64,000 nucleotides of DNA from Ignavibacteria bacterium (lineage in GTDB: Bacteria > Bacteroidota > Ignavibacteria > Kapaibacteriales > UBA4661). The stretch covers positions 1 to 64,000 of the forward strand of contig JACVZY010000110.1 of assembly GCA_014654705.1 (NCBI GenBank), read 5' to 3'. Positions 36,388 through 45,351 of the stretch are shown here, in pieces (position 1 is the first letter of the stretch; each line of letters begins with the position of its first letter). The notes under the pieces were generated by a model, which saw only the letters and a program-made list of their open reading frames with translations, made no database searches and was not told the DNA's origin. Position numbers and translations under genes: made by a program.

Positions 36388-37284
36388 TTAAAACAGTGTG
36401 AGTTCGTGAGAATGAAGATAGTGTGAGCCTTCGCGTTCAGAAAGCGGATAATTACTTATCAATAATTCCTTCCCTTTCGCTGCTTTTTCTTGTTTGTAAT
36501 TGTTCATGCCGTATTGCAGTTGCCATTCCATCATCGTGGCAAAAGCGAAGTTTTGTCGGATATTCGGGCTGTCATCGTAGGTCAACAACCATTTTCCAGC
36601 ACATTCTTTCATGGTCTCGGCAAAGCGTGTATGGTCGAACTTCAGATGCAATACGCCTCGTTTACCATACAATCGTGATTCGGTCGCACTCCAATAAGGA
36701 GGGTCGAGAAAGGTAAAAACATCTTCTGAAGCAGGCTCTGAGGACTTGGGTACAACATCAGCATAATCGTAATTCGTAATCGTCACACCTTCCAATAACG
36801 GCTCAATCGCCGAAAGACGACGCATTGCCGAATCAGTGAAGCGGCTTTCAAATGCCTTTTGTGAATAACCGCCGGAATCTACTGTACCGGAAAAGGTAAT
36901 GCGATTCAACACAAAAAAGCGCACAGCACGGTCAAACTCTGAAGCCTCGCTTTCGCGCCATTCTTGGGTCAACTGCCGAAACAATGCTTTGCCATCGCGT
37001 GTGGTATTTTTGATGCCCTGCACTTCACGCACAAGCGCATGATTGCTTGTTTGAGCAAGTTTCCAGAAACAATATACATCCGTATTAAGATCGTTGAGCC
37101 AAAAGTTTGCTTTGGGAAATTGCTGCCGCACAAAAAGAAACATGGAAGCACCACCCGCGAAGGGTTCTCGAAAGTCTTGAATCTCAGGAATAAAACGCCG
37201 AAGAAAACTCATTGCTTTTGCCTTTCCACCCGGGTAGCGCAATGGTGTGGTAACGTGCGTTGAGGAAACTTTGTTTTTAGACAT
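36388..37284 (-). CDS. D12-class (Dam-type) DNA adenine-N6 methyltransferase
   Basis: The ATG at 37284 (MSKNKVSSTH) gives 298 residues. LRYPGGKAKA (15-24) is the SAM-contact start of D12 enzymes, EPFAGGAS (40-47) is motif I, LNDLNTDVYCFW follows, and DPPYWS (194-199) is the catalytic motif IV of N6-adenine methyltransferases. It should protect host DNA from the predicted nuclease encoded just upstream: the start codon lies inside the end of that gene (8-base overlap), which implies translational coupling. The target site is unknown; GATC-like sites are typical of the class. It lies, unexpectedly, between gabD and gabT. Confidence 0.92.
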   Translation of the reverse strand: MSKNKVSSTHVTTPLRYPGGKAKAMSFLRRFIPEIQDFREPFAGGASMFLFVRQQFPKANFWLNDLNTDVYCFWKLAQTSNHALVREVQGIKNTTRDGKALFRQLTQEWRESEASEFDRAVRFFVLNRITFSGTVDSGGYSQKAFESRFTDSAMRRLSAIEPLLEGVTITNYDYADVVPKSSEPASEDVFTFLDPPYWSATESRLYGKRGVLHLKFDHTRFAETMKECAGKWLLTYDDSPNIRQNFAFATMMEWQLQYGMNNYKQEKAAKGKELLISNYPLSEREGSHYLHSHELTLF

Positions 37285-38434
37285 TCTTCTCTCCCACATT
37301 TGAACTGACGACAATCTCAAGTTTATTTGTTGTAGCTTCTTGTTGCAGTTGGTGAAGCAACGTTTTTTGAGTGCTCGTCAATGTCGGGTTTAACGAAAAG
37401 AATGCAGCAAAGTCTTGTTCTGATGCGTTATGCAATGCAATACGACCACGACATTTCCCCGTTAGATACAAACGTGTTATGAATTGTTGATTTTCATTCG
37501 CAAGATTTACAGAATCAAGATTTGAGTATAAAACAAGTTTGAACAACCCATCTTTAATATCAGAAACACTTGGTAGCAATGATTGTCCTGCATTCTTAGA
37601 CTCTTGAATAACGAGGTATTTATTTCCCTGTCGCTCTTCCCAGACGATTTCATCGGCAGTGAGGAAATACTGTCCACCCAAATAATTCTTGATGATGATA
37701 GTACCTTTTGTTGCTGTTTCAAGAAATTCGTTTTTGTGTGTTGTTTGCATTTCGCGGGCACTTGCAGCTTCGGATGCCTGCAAAGAAAGAGTTTTGAATT
37801 TTTGGAAATCTGCTTGAATACGCGCGAGGTAGCGTTCAAGAGGTTTATAGGGATGTAAAACAACTCCTGTTTCTTGTTCAATACGTCTATACGACTCTAA
37901 AGCTCGTTCAAATGTAGTCGTGAAGCGATTTTCAAGCAATGTACGATTCCAATGCAGAGCACTTTGGCGATAGTGCATAATTTCCCGCAACTGTTCGTTT
38001 ACAAATGCAGCGTTGAAGCGCTGACTGGTAATTTTATGCCGATGAGCTTGCTGCGGTGCGAGATTCTTTTCCGCCGAGTCGTAAAAGGCAAGCACGACAT
38101 AGACATTGAGTAAATTCATCCAAGAAAAGGTTGAATACTGGATTTTATCAAGGTCACCGTCTTTTCCTTCATCTTTGATAATCGGAATAATCGTTACTAT
38201 TTTTTGAGCATTGAGTGTGTTGTATATGCGCTCAAACGGGTAGGAGCGTGTTCGTTTTGGAGAAACCCATTTTGAAAACGCAAGTTGTTGTTGCTCATGC
38301 AAGATAACACCTGATGTTGAGGCAGCATTTATGTCAAAATGGGCAAAATCATACTCCTCAAGCCTGTTTGTTAAATGTGCTTGATAGGTAACATCTTTGA
38401 TAAAACCATGTAAAGTAAGGATTTGTGCTGGCAT
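37277..38434 (-). CDS. Predicted type II restriction endonuclease
   Basis: The ATG at 38434 (MPAQILTLHG) with AAGG 6-7 bases upstream gives 385 residues. No domain was firmly recognised. The strongest clue is its 8-base overlap with an adenine methyltransferase gene. Two segments look catalytic or conserved: IIPIIKDEGKDGDLDKIQY (83-101), and a possible PD-(D/E)xK core with DEIVWEE (261-267) followed by YLVIQESKN (273-281), where E278-x-K280 could be the metal-binding pair. Codon use looks more A/T-rich than that of the neighbouring metabolic genes, in line with acquisition by transfer. A modification-dependent nuclease or a non-nuclease partner is possible. Confidence 0.65.
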   Translation of the reverse strand: MPAQILTLHGFIKDVTYQAHLTNRLEEYDFAHFDINAASTSGVILHEQQQLAFSKWVSPKRTRSYPFERIYNTLNAQKIVTIIPIIKDEGKDGDLDKIQYSTFSWMNLLNVYVVLAFYDSAEKNLAPQQAHRHKITSQRFNAAFVNEQLREIMHYRQSALHWNRTLLENRFTTTFERALESYRRIEQETGVVLHPYKPLERYLARIQADFQKFKTLSLQASEAASAREMQTTHKNEFLETATKGTIIIKNYLGGQYFLTADEIVWEERQGNKYLVIQESKNAGQSLLPSVSDIKDGLFKLVLYSNLDSVNLANENQQFITRLYLTGKCRGRIALHNASEQDFAAFFSLNPTLTSTQKTLLHQLQQEATTNKLEIVVSSNVGEKNV

Positions 38435-38460
38435 TTCAACCTTGGGAAGTATTGAACGAA

Positions 38461-38506
38461 CAAAGTTAAACGTGAAAATCAAATGTAAAATTCTGCCACA
38501 AAGTTA
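38461..38506 (-). promoter_or_regulatory. Two candidate -7 promoter elements before the restriction gene
   Basis: Read on the minus strand, TAACTTTG occurs at 38468-38461 and again at 38506-38499. Both match TAnnTTTG. The nearer one is 27 bases from the ATG at 38434. No TTTG at proper -33 spacing was found, so this is tentative. It would give the restriction-modification pair its own transcription inside the GABA run. Confidence 0.35.
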
Positions 38507-39889
38507 CGAATAAATATACACCGTCTTCACGTTCATAAATTCTTTCATCCCAAAATAGGAGAGTTCGCGCCCGTACCCCGACTTTTTGATACCGCCAAAC
38601 GGCAACTGCGGTGTAGATTTCACCAGCCCGTTCACGAACACCGCTCCAGCGTTGATGCGCCGTGCGAGGCGTTCCCCGCGCTCCGTATCCCGCGTCCAGA
38701 CCGACGCGCCTAAGCCGTACTGAGTTGTGTTTGCAAGACGCATCGCTTCTTCTTCGCCGGAAACACGCACCACTGCTGCCACGGGACCAAACGTCTCTTC
38801 GCGGAATGCCGGAGAATCCTGCGGAACATCCACCAAAAGAACAGGTTTGAAGTTTGCTCCGTCTCTCACCGAATCGTGCGAACCGCCCACAAGCATCTTC
38901 CCGCCTGCTTTGTGGGTGGCGTGGACTTGTGCATGAAGTTTTTCCGCCAAATCACGGCGTGCCATCGGCGCAGTTGTGGTACTGCTTTCGAGAGGATTGC
39001 CTTGTTTCAATGCCGCAATATGTTGTTCCAGCAAATGCACAAACTCGTCATGCACTGCCGCGTCCACAAGAAAACGTTTGGACGCAATGCACGACTGCCC
39101 TGCGTTTTGCATCCGCGATTGCACTGCCACTCGCGCTGCTGCCGCCACATCGGCATCTGCCAACACGATGAGCGGGTCGCTGCCACCCAATTCTAATACC
39201 GTGCGCTTGATGTGTTTCCCTGCCAATGCCGCCACGCTCGACCCCGCATATTCGCTACCCGTGAGCGTTACGCCTTGCACCGCCTCATACGCGATAATGC
39301 GTTCCACCACGTCCACGTCCACCACGAGCGATTGGAACACGCCCTCCGGCGCTCCGGCTTCGGCGAAGATTTTTTCTATTGCCCAAGCGCACCCGACCAC
39401 ATTCGGCGCGTGTTTCAAGAGCGCGACGTTCCCCGCCATCAGCGATGGTGCGGCAAAGCGAAATACCTGCCAAAACGGGAAATTCCACGGCATAATGGCA
39501 AAAATTACTCCCAAAGGCTCAAAGACGACCGAACCACGCTGCAAATCCGCAGGTTTGTTGTCCGTGAGAACTTCGTCGCGGATATATTTTACTGCATTTT
39601 CTGCATAAAAATCACAGCACATTGCGCACTTTTCAACCTCAGCACGAGATTCTGACAAAATCTTACCCATTTCAAGCGTAATAATTCGAGCATATTCCTC
39701 ACTATTTGCCCGAAGAACCGCAGCAACACGCTTCAAGAGGTCGGAACGCTCCTCGATGGAGCGGGTACGCCAATGCTCAAATGCCAGCGAAGCACGTTCT
39801 AAGCGGTGTTCAAGCGTTTGTGCGTCCATGACGGGATATTCGGCAATGACGCTTTGGTCGTATGGGTGTAGAGATTGGAACGTTTTCAT
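38504..39889 (-). CDS. gabD: NAD(P)-dependent succinate-semialdehyde dehydrogenase
   Basis: A 461-residue aldehyde dehydrogenase of the short succinate-semialdehyde type. MPWNFPFWQVFR (133-144), catalytic base Glu233 in VLELGGSDP, nucleophile Cys267 in QNAGQSCIASKR, and the ending PQLPFGGIKKSGYGRELS are all present. QNAGQSC(I/T)A-x-KR is the mark of this subgroup. It oxidises succinate semialdehyde, formed by GabT, to succinate. Its place in the same minus-strand run as gabT and the polyamine importer supports this substrate. The two genes are separated by the restriction-modification pair. Confidence 0.9.
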   Translation of the reverse strand: MKTFQSLHPYDQSVIAEYPVMDAQTLEHRLERASLAFEHWRTRSIEERSDLLKRVAAVLRANSEEYARIITLEMGKILSESRAEVEKCAMCCDFYAENAVKYIRDEVLTDNKPADLQRGSVVFEPLGVIFAIMPWNFPFWQVFRFAAPSLMAGNVALLKHAPNVVGCAWAIEKIFAEAGAPEGVFQSLVVDVDVVERIIAYEAVQGVTLTGSEYAGSSVAALAGKHIKRTVLELGGSDPLIVLADADVAAAARVAVQSRMQNAGQSCIASKRFLVDAAVHDEFVHLLEQHIAALKQGNPLESSTTTAPMARRDLAEKLHAQVHATHKAGGKMLVGGSHDSVRDGANFKPVLLVDVPQDSPAFREETFGPVAAVVRVSGEEEAMRLANTTQYGLGASVWTRDTERGERLARRINAGAVFVNGLVKSTPQLPFGGIKKSGYGRELSYFGMKEFMNVKTVYIYS

Positions 39890-39935
39890 GGGTTGTCGTG
39901 GTCGTTGATGATTCGTTAAAATTGCTTGTGATTAC

Positions 39936-40550
39936 CTACATTTCGCGGACGAGTTGAGCAAGATAGTAATAATTCTCGCCTTCGTCGAAATGTTCGTCCA
40001 GTACCGTCAAACCATTTGCCTGCAAAACACTGCGATAACTTTCCGCGCCAAGCGAAAAGTAGGAAAATTCAACATCGTACATCATTCCATGCTGCGTTTC
40101 GGCTTCATTGCCCGAACTGAAGAGAAAATACCCACCGGGCTTCAGTACCGAAGCGATGCTGCGAATTGCGCGTATCTGCTCTTCCACGGACAAATGAAAC
40201 ATCATACCCCACGAAATGACGGCATCGAATTTCCGTCCGAAAAAGTCAAAATCAAGAATTGATGCGTGTTGTACAGGAACATCGGGGAAATTAGCGCGGA
40301 AAAGTTTCACCATTTCCTGTGAACTATCAACGCCGAACAGTCTGACCTCTGCCGAATGCTGAAGGATACATTCACTTATCGGTATTCCCGGACCACAGCC
40401 GACATCTAGTACCGATGCGCCTTCCGGCAATCCGTTGGGTAATCTGTTCGTAGTCAATCTGTCCAAAAGATTGCGAACTTCCTCCAGACCAATCCGGCTG
40501 CGACTTCGCTCATTGGCGTAGTTGTGGGCAATCAGGTTGTAGTTTTCCAT
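39936..40550 (-). CDS. Class I SAM-dependent methyltransferase
   Basis: A 204-residue Rossmann methyltransferase. Motif I VLDVGCGPGIPISE lies at about 47-60, FGVDSSQEMVKLFRANFPD supplies the acidic ribose contact, and the GG(Y)F strand KPGGYFLFSSG is present. The substrate is not evident; the small size suggests a small-molecule acceptor. It starts 46 bases after gabD in gene order and ends 15 bases from the aldehyde dehydrogenase start, so it is likely co-transcribed with the polyamine genes, though a role in that pathway is not obvious. Confidence 0.85.
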   Translation of the reverse strand: MENYNLIAHNYANERSRSRIGLEEVRNLLDRLTTNRLPNGLPEGASVLDVGCGPGIPISECILQHSAEVRLFGVDSSQEMVKLFRANFPDVPVQHASILDFDFFGRKFDAVISWGMMFHLSVEEQIRAIRSIASVLKPGGYFLFSSGNEAETQHGMMYDVEFSYFSLGAESYRSVLQANGLTVLDEHFDEGENYYYLAQLVREM

Positions 40551-40565
40551 GCAAATCTATCCGAA

Positions 40566-42020
40566 TCAATACCAGCCTACGGGCGCAGTATCGAGGTTGA
40601 TGTTGATTTGTTTTGTTTCCAGATATGCCTCAATGCCGTACAAGCCCAGTTCACGCCCCGTGCCGCTTTGTTTGTAGCCGCCCCACGGCATTTCGTTGTA
40701 GGTCGGGTGGTAATAATTTATCCACGTCACGCCGGCGCGAAGCTCACGAATCACGCGGTGCGCACGGGTGATGTCTTGCGTGAAAATACCCGCAGCCAAG
40801 CCGTAATGCGTGTCGTTGGCAAGCGCGACGGCTTCTTCTTCGGTGCTAAATTTCATCACTGCGGCTACGGGTCCGAAAATTTCTTCGCGGACAATCCGCA
40901 TCTGCGGCGTAACATTCGTAAAGACCGTCGGATTGAGGAAATATCCCGTCTTCAAGTGTGCCGGGCGGTCGCCGCCGTAGGCAAGCGTCGCGCCTTCTTC
41001 TTTGCCAAGCGAAATGTAGCCCTCCACTTTTTCGCGGTGATGCTTCGAGACAAGCGGTCCCATTGTTACATCGTCTTCTAAGCCGCTTCCTACCTTGATG
41101 TCGCGGATTTTTGCCAAATACCGTTGCATAAACTCGTCGTAAATGCCTTCTTGCACCAAGAGCCGTGTACCAGCCGAGCACACCTGCCCCGTGCCAGCAA
41201 AGGTCGCAAACAAGCCCCAATCAATCGCCAAATCCATATTGCAATCGTTAAAGAAAATCGCAGGGCTTTTGCCGCCAAGTTCCAACGTCACACGCTTGAG
41301 TTGTTTCGAGGCAAGTTCCATAATCCGTGAACCCGTCACGGTGCCGCCCGTAAAAGCAACTTTATCCACGTCGGGATGCGTTACAATCGCCTCGCCAGCC
41401 GTTTTGCCGTCGCCCGTTACAATGTTCACCACGCCCGCCGGAAAACCGACTTCGTGGATGAGTTTCGCTAATTCTAACGCTGTTAGCGGTGTGAGTTCCG
41501 AAGGCTTCAACACGACGCAATTCCCCGCAGCCAGCGCAGGAGCAAGTTTCCACGTTGCCATGAGTATCGGCAGATTCCACGGCACGATTTGACCACACAC
41601 GCCCAATGGCTCACGAACCACGTAGGAAACAGCGTTTGCCGGCGTGAGCATCGTTTCACCATGTACTTTTGTTGCCAGTCCCGCGTAGAACTCGAAACAC
41701 GCCGCAGCGTCGTCCACATCGCCCTGTGCCTCACGTTTTGCCTTGCCATTGTTCAGAATTTCCAGTTCGGCGAGCATTGCAGCATTCTCAAGAATTTTCC
41801 CAGAAAGGCGCATCAGGAGCCGGCTCCGCTCCAATGCTGTGGTTTTGCTCCATGTGGAAAATGCTTTGCGGGCGGCTTTGACTGCCGCGTCAACGTCTTC
41901 GGCTCCGGCTTCGGGCACAACGGCAAAGGCTTGTTCGGTGGCGGGATTCACGACTTCGCGGGTTTTGCCCGATGCGGCGTTGACGAAAGCGCCGCCAATG
42001 TACATTTGGTAGGATTTCAT
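40566..42020 (-). CDS. Aldehyde dehydrogenase (4-aminobutyraldehyde/betaine-aldehyde type)
   Basis: A 484-residue aldehyde dehydrogenase. NAD-binding is shown by IVPWNLPILMATWKLAPAL and FTGGTVTGSRI. Glu248 in VTLELGGKSP and the nucleophile Cys281 in GTGQVCSAGTR form the active site. WINYYHPTYNEMPWGGYKQSG resembles the substrate region of betaine- and aminobutyraldehyde dehydrogenases. In a cluster with polyamine uptake and gabT/gabD, oxidation of 4-aminobutanal to 4-aminobutyrate is the best inference and would complete the path from putrescine to succinate, with GabT or an outside aminotransferase doing the first step. Confidence 0.88.
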   Translation of the reverse strand: MKSYQMYIGGAFVNAASGKTREVVNPATEQAFAVVPEAGAEDVDAAVKAARKAFSTWSKTTALERSRLLMRLSGKILENAAMLAELEILNNGKAKREAQGDVDDAAACFEFYAGLATKVHGETMLTPANAVSYVVREPLGVCGQIVPWNLPILMATWKLAPALAAGNCVVLKPSELTPLTALELAKLIHEVGFPAGVVNIVTGDGKTAGEAIVTHPDVDKVAFTGGTVTGSRIMELASKQLKRVTLELGGKSPAIFFNDCNMDLAIDWGLFATFAGTGQVCSAGTRLLVQEGIYDEFMQRYLAKIRDIKVGSGLEDDVTMGPLVSKHHREKVEGYISLGKEEGATLAYGGDRPAHLKTGYFLNPTVFTNVTPQMRIVREEIFGPVAAVMKFSTEEEAVALANDTHYGLAAGIFTQDITRAHRVIRELRAGVTWINYYHPTYNEMPWGGYKQSGTGRELGLYGIEAYLETKQININLDTAPVGWY

Positions 42021-42077
42021 GGTTGTTGTTTTTAGTTTTTAGTTTTTATCTATTGGTCTAAAACTATGGATTTTACT

Positions 42078-42503
42078 TTACTTCGACTGATTTTGCTCAT
42101 ATTTCTTCCAAGCACCTAGCATTGCTCCACAGGCAATAGCATTGAGCAAGACTCCACCACTGTTGATAAAACTTAATCCGATAGGACGTAAGGAAAAAAG
42201 GTCAGTCTGGGCAAGTGGAAAAAAGGTATATCCAACCCAAAGCAAAGCTGCAAGCAAGATTCCATCACGAACATTGTCAATATTCAATTTTGTAAAAACC
42301 CATGCTGTAACGTAGCACGAAGCAACTTCGCCAGCAAACGAAACGACGTACGCAAACACCGAAGTTGCTTCAAAATCTATTGCTTGTTTTGCTAAAAGTT
42401 GCATCCATTTATTGCGCAAAAGGCTATACCATGCGACATCTATGCCTTGCTGCAAAAGGATTACTGTCATAACAGCTAGGTGATTGATACGAAGTTTTTT
42501 CAT
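42078..42503 (-). CDS. DUF1761-like membrane protein
   Basis: The ATG at 42503 (MKKLRINHLAVMTVILL) gives 141 residues and four predicted helices (about 10-26, 50-68, 82-100 and 113-130). The pattern of a first helix, AWYSLLRNKWMQL, and the later VGYTFFPLA resembles DUF1761 proteins. Function is unknown. It lies inside the run, 31 bases after potA and 57 bases before the aldehyde dehydrogenase, and could be a membrane partner of the polyamine pathway or a passenger. Confidence 0.65.
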   Translation of the reverse strand: MKKLRINHLAVMTVILLQQGIDVAWYSLLRNKWMQLLAKQAIDFEATSVFAYVVSFAGEVASCYVTAWVFTKLNIDNVRDGILLAALLWVGYTFFPLAQTDLFSLRPIGLSFINSGGVLLNAIACGAMLGAWKKYEQNQSK

Positions 42504-42534
42504 TTGTATTGTGATTTTGAAAAAAAATACTGAG

Positions 42535-43647
42535 CTACAATTCAAAAACGCTGCAATCCTCAGGCTTCCACGAGATGCGTACGTCATCGCCCACAGCGTA
42601 TTGTGGTGTGCCGAGTGTGGTTTCAAGCGCAGTCAGAACAATTTCATTGCCGAGATGAACACGATATTTCCGCGTGGAGCCGACAAAAATTATATCCTCG
42701 ACAAGTCCCTTGAAAGCAGCATCCACACTTGCATTTACGGGATAAAGGCGAATTGCTTCAGGTCGCAAAAAAACCGTTACTGCTTGATTGCTTGTCAAAG
42801 ACGTTTTTTGTAATTCTTTGGGAAAGGCAAACCCAATTTCGCCCGCTTCAATCCAAGCTTCGCCGCGCTCTCGCACGTGCGCGACCGTTGCTTGCATTTT
42901 ATTTGATTCGCCAATAAACTCCGCTACAAACGGCGTTTGGGGATGATAATAAATCTCGCTGCTTGTGCCGACTTGCTCCAACACGCCTGCGTTCATAATC
43001 GCAATGCGGTCACTCATGGTCAATGCTTCCTCTTGGTCGTGCGTGACGTACACAAACGTCTTGCCCAAACGCTTTTGAAGCGATTTGAGTTCGATTTGCA
43101 TTTGTTTTCGCAGCTTCAAATCCAGCGCCCCAAGCGGTTCGTCCAAGAGCAGAATTTCGGGATTATTCGCCACAGCCCGCGCTATGGCTATGCGCTGCTG
43201 CTGCCCGCCCGAAAGCTCTTGGGGCTTGCGCTTGGCAAAATCCGTCATTTGCACCATCTGAAGCATTTCCTCTACACGGCTTTGAATCTGGCTTTTCGAC
43301 ATTTTTTCTGCACCTTTTTTTTGCTTCAATCCAAAGGCAATATTTTCCGCAACATTCATATTCGGAAAAAGCGCGTAGTTCTGAAACACCGTGTTGACGT
43401 GCCGTTTGTACGGCGGAAGCTGCGATATATCCTCGCCTTTCAGTGTGATGGTGCCGCTTGTGGGCAACTCAAAACCGCCAATCATGCGCAGCGTCGTGGT
43501 CTTGCCGCAGCCGGAGGGACCGAGCACCGTGAGAAATTCTCCCGCTTCGATAGCAAGATTCAAATCTTTCACGACGTGCGACGTGCCGTAGTATTTTTCG
43601 ATACCGGAAAGAGTGAGAATGGTCATATTTGCTGGGTTTGAGGTCAT
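42535..43647 (-). CDS. potA: Spermidine/putrescine ABC transporter ATP-binding protein
   Basis: A 370-residue ATPase. Walker A GPSGCGKTT (43-51), Q-loop VFQNYALFPNMNV, signature ELSGGQQQRIAIARA, Walker B ILLLDEPLGALD and H-loop VTHDQEEAL are standard. The C-terminal third is a TOBE domain (FLRPEAIRLYP, IIFVGSTRKYRV) typical of the PotA/CysA/UgpC group. It powers uptake through PotB and PotC. Starts at 43647 (MTSNPANM) and 43626 (MTILTLSG) are both possible; the shorter fits the family better. Short direct repeats of GTTGGTCATT fill the potC-potA junction. Confidence 0.92.
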   Translation of the reverse strand: MTSNPANMTILTLSGIEKYYGTSHVVKDLNLAIEAGEFLTVLGPSGCGKTTTLRMIGGFELPTSGTITLKGEDISQLPPYKRHVNTVFQNYALFPNMNVAENIAFGLKQKKGAEKMSKSQIQSRVEEMLQMVQMTDFAKRKPQELSGGQQQRIAIARAVANNPEILLLDEPLGALDLKLRKQMQIELKSLQKRLGKTFVYVTHDQEEALTMSDRIAIMNAGVLEQVGTSSEIYYHPQTPFVAEFIGESNKMQATVAHVRERGEAWIEAGEIGFAFPKELQKTSLTSNQAVTVFLRPEAIRLYPVNASVDAAFKGLVEDIIFVGSTRKYRVHLGNEIVLTALETTLGTPQYAVGDDVRISWKPEDCSVFEL

Positions 43648-43671
43648 TAGTCGTTGGTCATTGATTGTTGG

Positions 43672-44448
43672 TCATTGGTCGTTGGTATTTCTTGTGAGCC
43701 GGAGCGAAATGATGAGAATAATCACCGTTACAAGAAAAATCAGCGTAGAAATCGCATTCACCTCAGGCGTGATGCCGCGCCGCATCATGCCGTAAATCTC
43801 AATCGGCAGCGTGTTGTCGCGGGAGATGAGGAAAAACGTAACGGGAATTTCGTCCATCGAAAGCACCAGACACAAAAGCGCCGCGCCAATCATTGCCGTG
43901 CGAATATTGGGAATAATCACCGAAAAAAATGCCGAAAGCGGCGTTGCACCTAAGTCGTAGGCGGCTTGCTCCAAATTCGGGTCGAGGCGTTTGAATCGCG
44001 CCAACAGCTGCGTTACCACAATAGCCAGCAAAAACGTAACGTGTCCAATGCCAACGGCAAAAAGCGATAATTCTACGCCGATACGCGGAAAAAAACTCAG
44101 CATCGCCACACCCGTTACAATACCCGGCAGCGTAATCGGCATGAGCACAATGCGTTCCAACAGCTTTTTGCCCGGAAAATCGAATTTATGCAATGCAAAC
44201 GTTGCCGGTGTGCCGATGAGCAGTGCTACTATCGTACTCAACACCGCCACGCGCAGACTCGTCCCCACCGCACGAAGCAAGGATTCATCGGCAGCCATGA
44301 CTCTGTACCATTCCAGCGAATACGCTTTGATGGGAAACGAATTGACTGATTCCGCGCTGAATGAATACCAAACGATTGTCAGAAGCGGAAGGTAAATAAA
44401 TGCCAGCACGAAAGCAGCAGAGCCGGTGGTGAAGATACGTCGGAGCAT
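43672..44448 (-). CDS. potC: Spermidine/putrescine ABC transporter permease PotC
   Basis: A 258-residue permease with six helices. It carries the typical PotC start (AFVLAFIYLPLLTIVWYSF) and the EAA loop EQAAYDLGATPLSAFFSVIIPNI, which docks to the ATPase. The segment SMDEIPVTFFL is a hallmark of polyamine-type permeases. It forms a heterodimer with PotB. The gene follows potB by 21 bases and precedes potA by 24. Confidence 0.92.
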   Translation of the reverse strand: MLRRIFTTGSAAFVLAFIYLPLLTIVWYSFSAESVNSFPIKAYSLEWYRVMAADESLLRAVGTSLRVAVLSTIVALLIGTPATFALHKFDFPGKKLLERIVLMPITLPGIVTGVAMLSFFPRIGVELSLFAVGIGHVTFLLAIVVTQLLARFKRLDPNLEQAAYDLGATPLSAFFSVIIPNIRTAMIGAALLCLVLSMDEIPVTFFLISRDNTLPIEIYGMMRRGITPEVNAISTLIFLVTVIILIISLRLTRNTNDQ

Positions 44449-44469
44449 AATTTTGGGGATTGGTATGGA

Positions 44470-45342
44470 CTACGACTTAAAACTCGAATACTTTTTCTCG
44501 AAAAACGTCGAAACTTCCAGCAGCAGGACAATGAGTGCCAGTATCACGATGCCAAGAGCAGAGCCAAGGGGTTTGTCGTTCGATGTGCCAAAAAGATTTT
44601 GTACAATGTTGGAAATAAAAAGCGTGTTCGGTCCGCCAAGCAATATCGGCGCAAGAAAATCGCCCATCGTCAGCACCAGTGCGAAGGTCGCGCCGGAAAT
44701 AATGCCCGGCAGTGCAAGAGGAATAATCACGCGCAGAAACGTCGTCAGACTGCCCGCGCCGAGGTCTTTCGATGCTTCCACAAGGGACTTCGGGATATGC
44801 TCGAATGCCGTGTAAATCGGTATCGCCACAAAGGGCGTGAAAATATAGACCAAACAAATAATCGTCGCAAAATCGCTGTATAGAATGAACGATAACGGCT
44901 CATGGATAATACCCGCATACATCAAAAATCCATTCAAAATACCAAATTGCCCCAGAATAATTTTCCACGCATATGCGCGAACGATATAACTCACCCAAAA
45001 CGGCAGCACGATAAGCGTATAAAGCATCGTTTTTGAGGAGGCGTTATGGATTTTGAAGGCGATAAAATAGCACAACGGCAGGCTGATAATCACACACAAT
45101 ACGGCAACCAAACAAGACATTACGAGGGTTTTGAGCAAGGTGGCGTAGTAGAGTTTGCTCGTGAAAATTTTCACGTACGAATCCGTATTGAATTGATAAA
45201 CCACGTTGCCAAAGGCATCGGACGCAAGAAAACTCTGAATGAAGATGAAAAAATACGGCAGGAGCAAAAATGCGATGAGCCAAACAATCATTGGCAGAAG
45301 AAGCACTGCTTTTGCGCGGTTTGTGAAGGATGTTGCTGCCAT
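44470..45342 (-). CDS. potB: Spermidine/putrescine ABC transporter permease PotB
   Basis: A 290-residue permease with six helices, the first at about 14-35 (VLLLPMIVWLIAFLLLPYFFI). The EAA loop is VEASKDLGAGSLTTFLRVIIPLALPGI. ALVLTMGDFLAPILLGG near the end matches PotB. It pairs with PotC. Its start codon comes directly after a strong intrinsic terminator (45352-45388, minus strand), leaving only nine bases between the T-run and the ATG and no visible Shine-Dalgarno, so its expression relative to potD is probably reduced or conditional. Confidence 0.92.
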   Translation of the reverse strand: MAATSFTNRAKAVLLLPMIVWLIAFLLLPYFFIFIQSFLASDAFGNVVYQFNTDSYVKIFTSKLYYATLLKTLVMSCLVAVLCVIISLPLCYFIAFKIHNASSKTMLYTLIVLPFWVSYIVRAYAWKIILGQFGILNGFLMYAGIIHEPLSFILYSDFATIICLVYIFTPFVAIPIYTAFEHIPKSLVEASKDLGAGSLTTFLRVIIPLALPGIISGATFALVLTMGDFLAPILLGGPNTLFISNIVQNLFGTSNDKPLGSALGIVILALIVLLLEVSTFFEKKYSSFKS

Positions 45343-45351
45343 TTATGCGAG

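Noticed and set aside
36388-38434. A wider defence island or prophage around the restriction-modification pair
   Set aside because: Both flanks are ordinary metabolic genes; no integrase, toxin-antitoxin, abortive-infection or phage gene is nearby.
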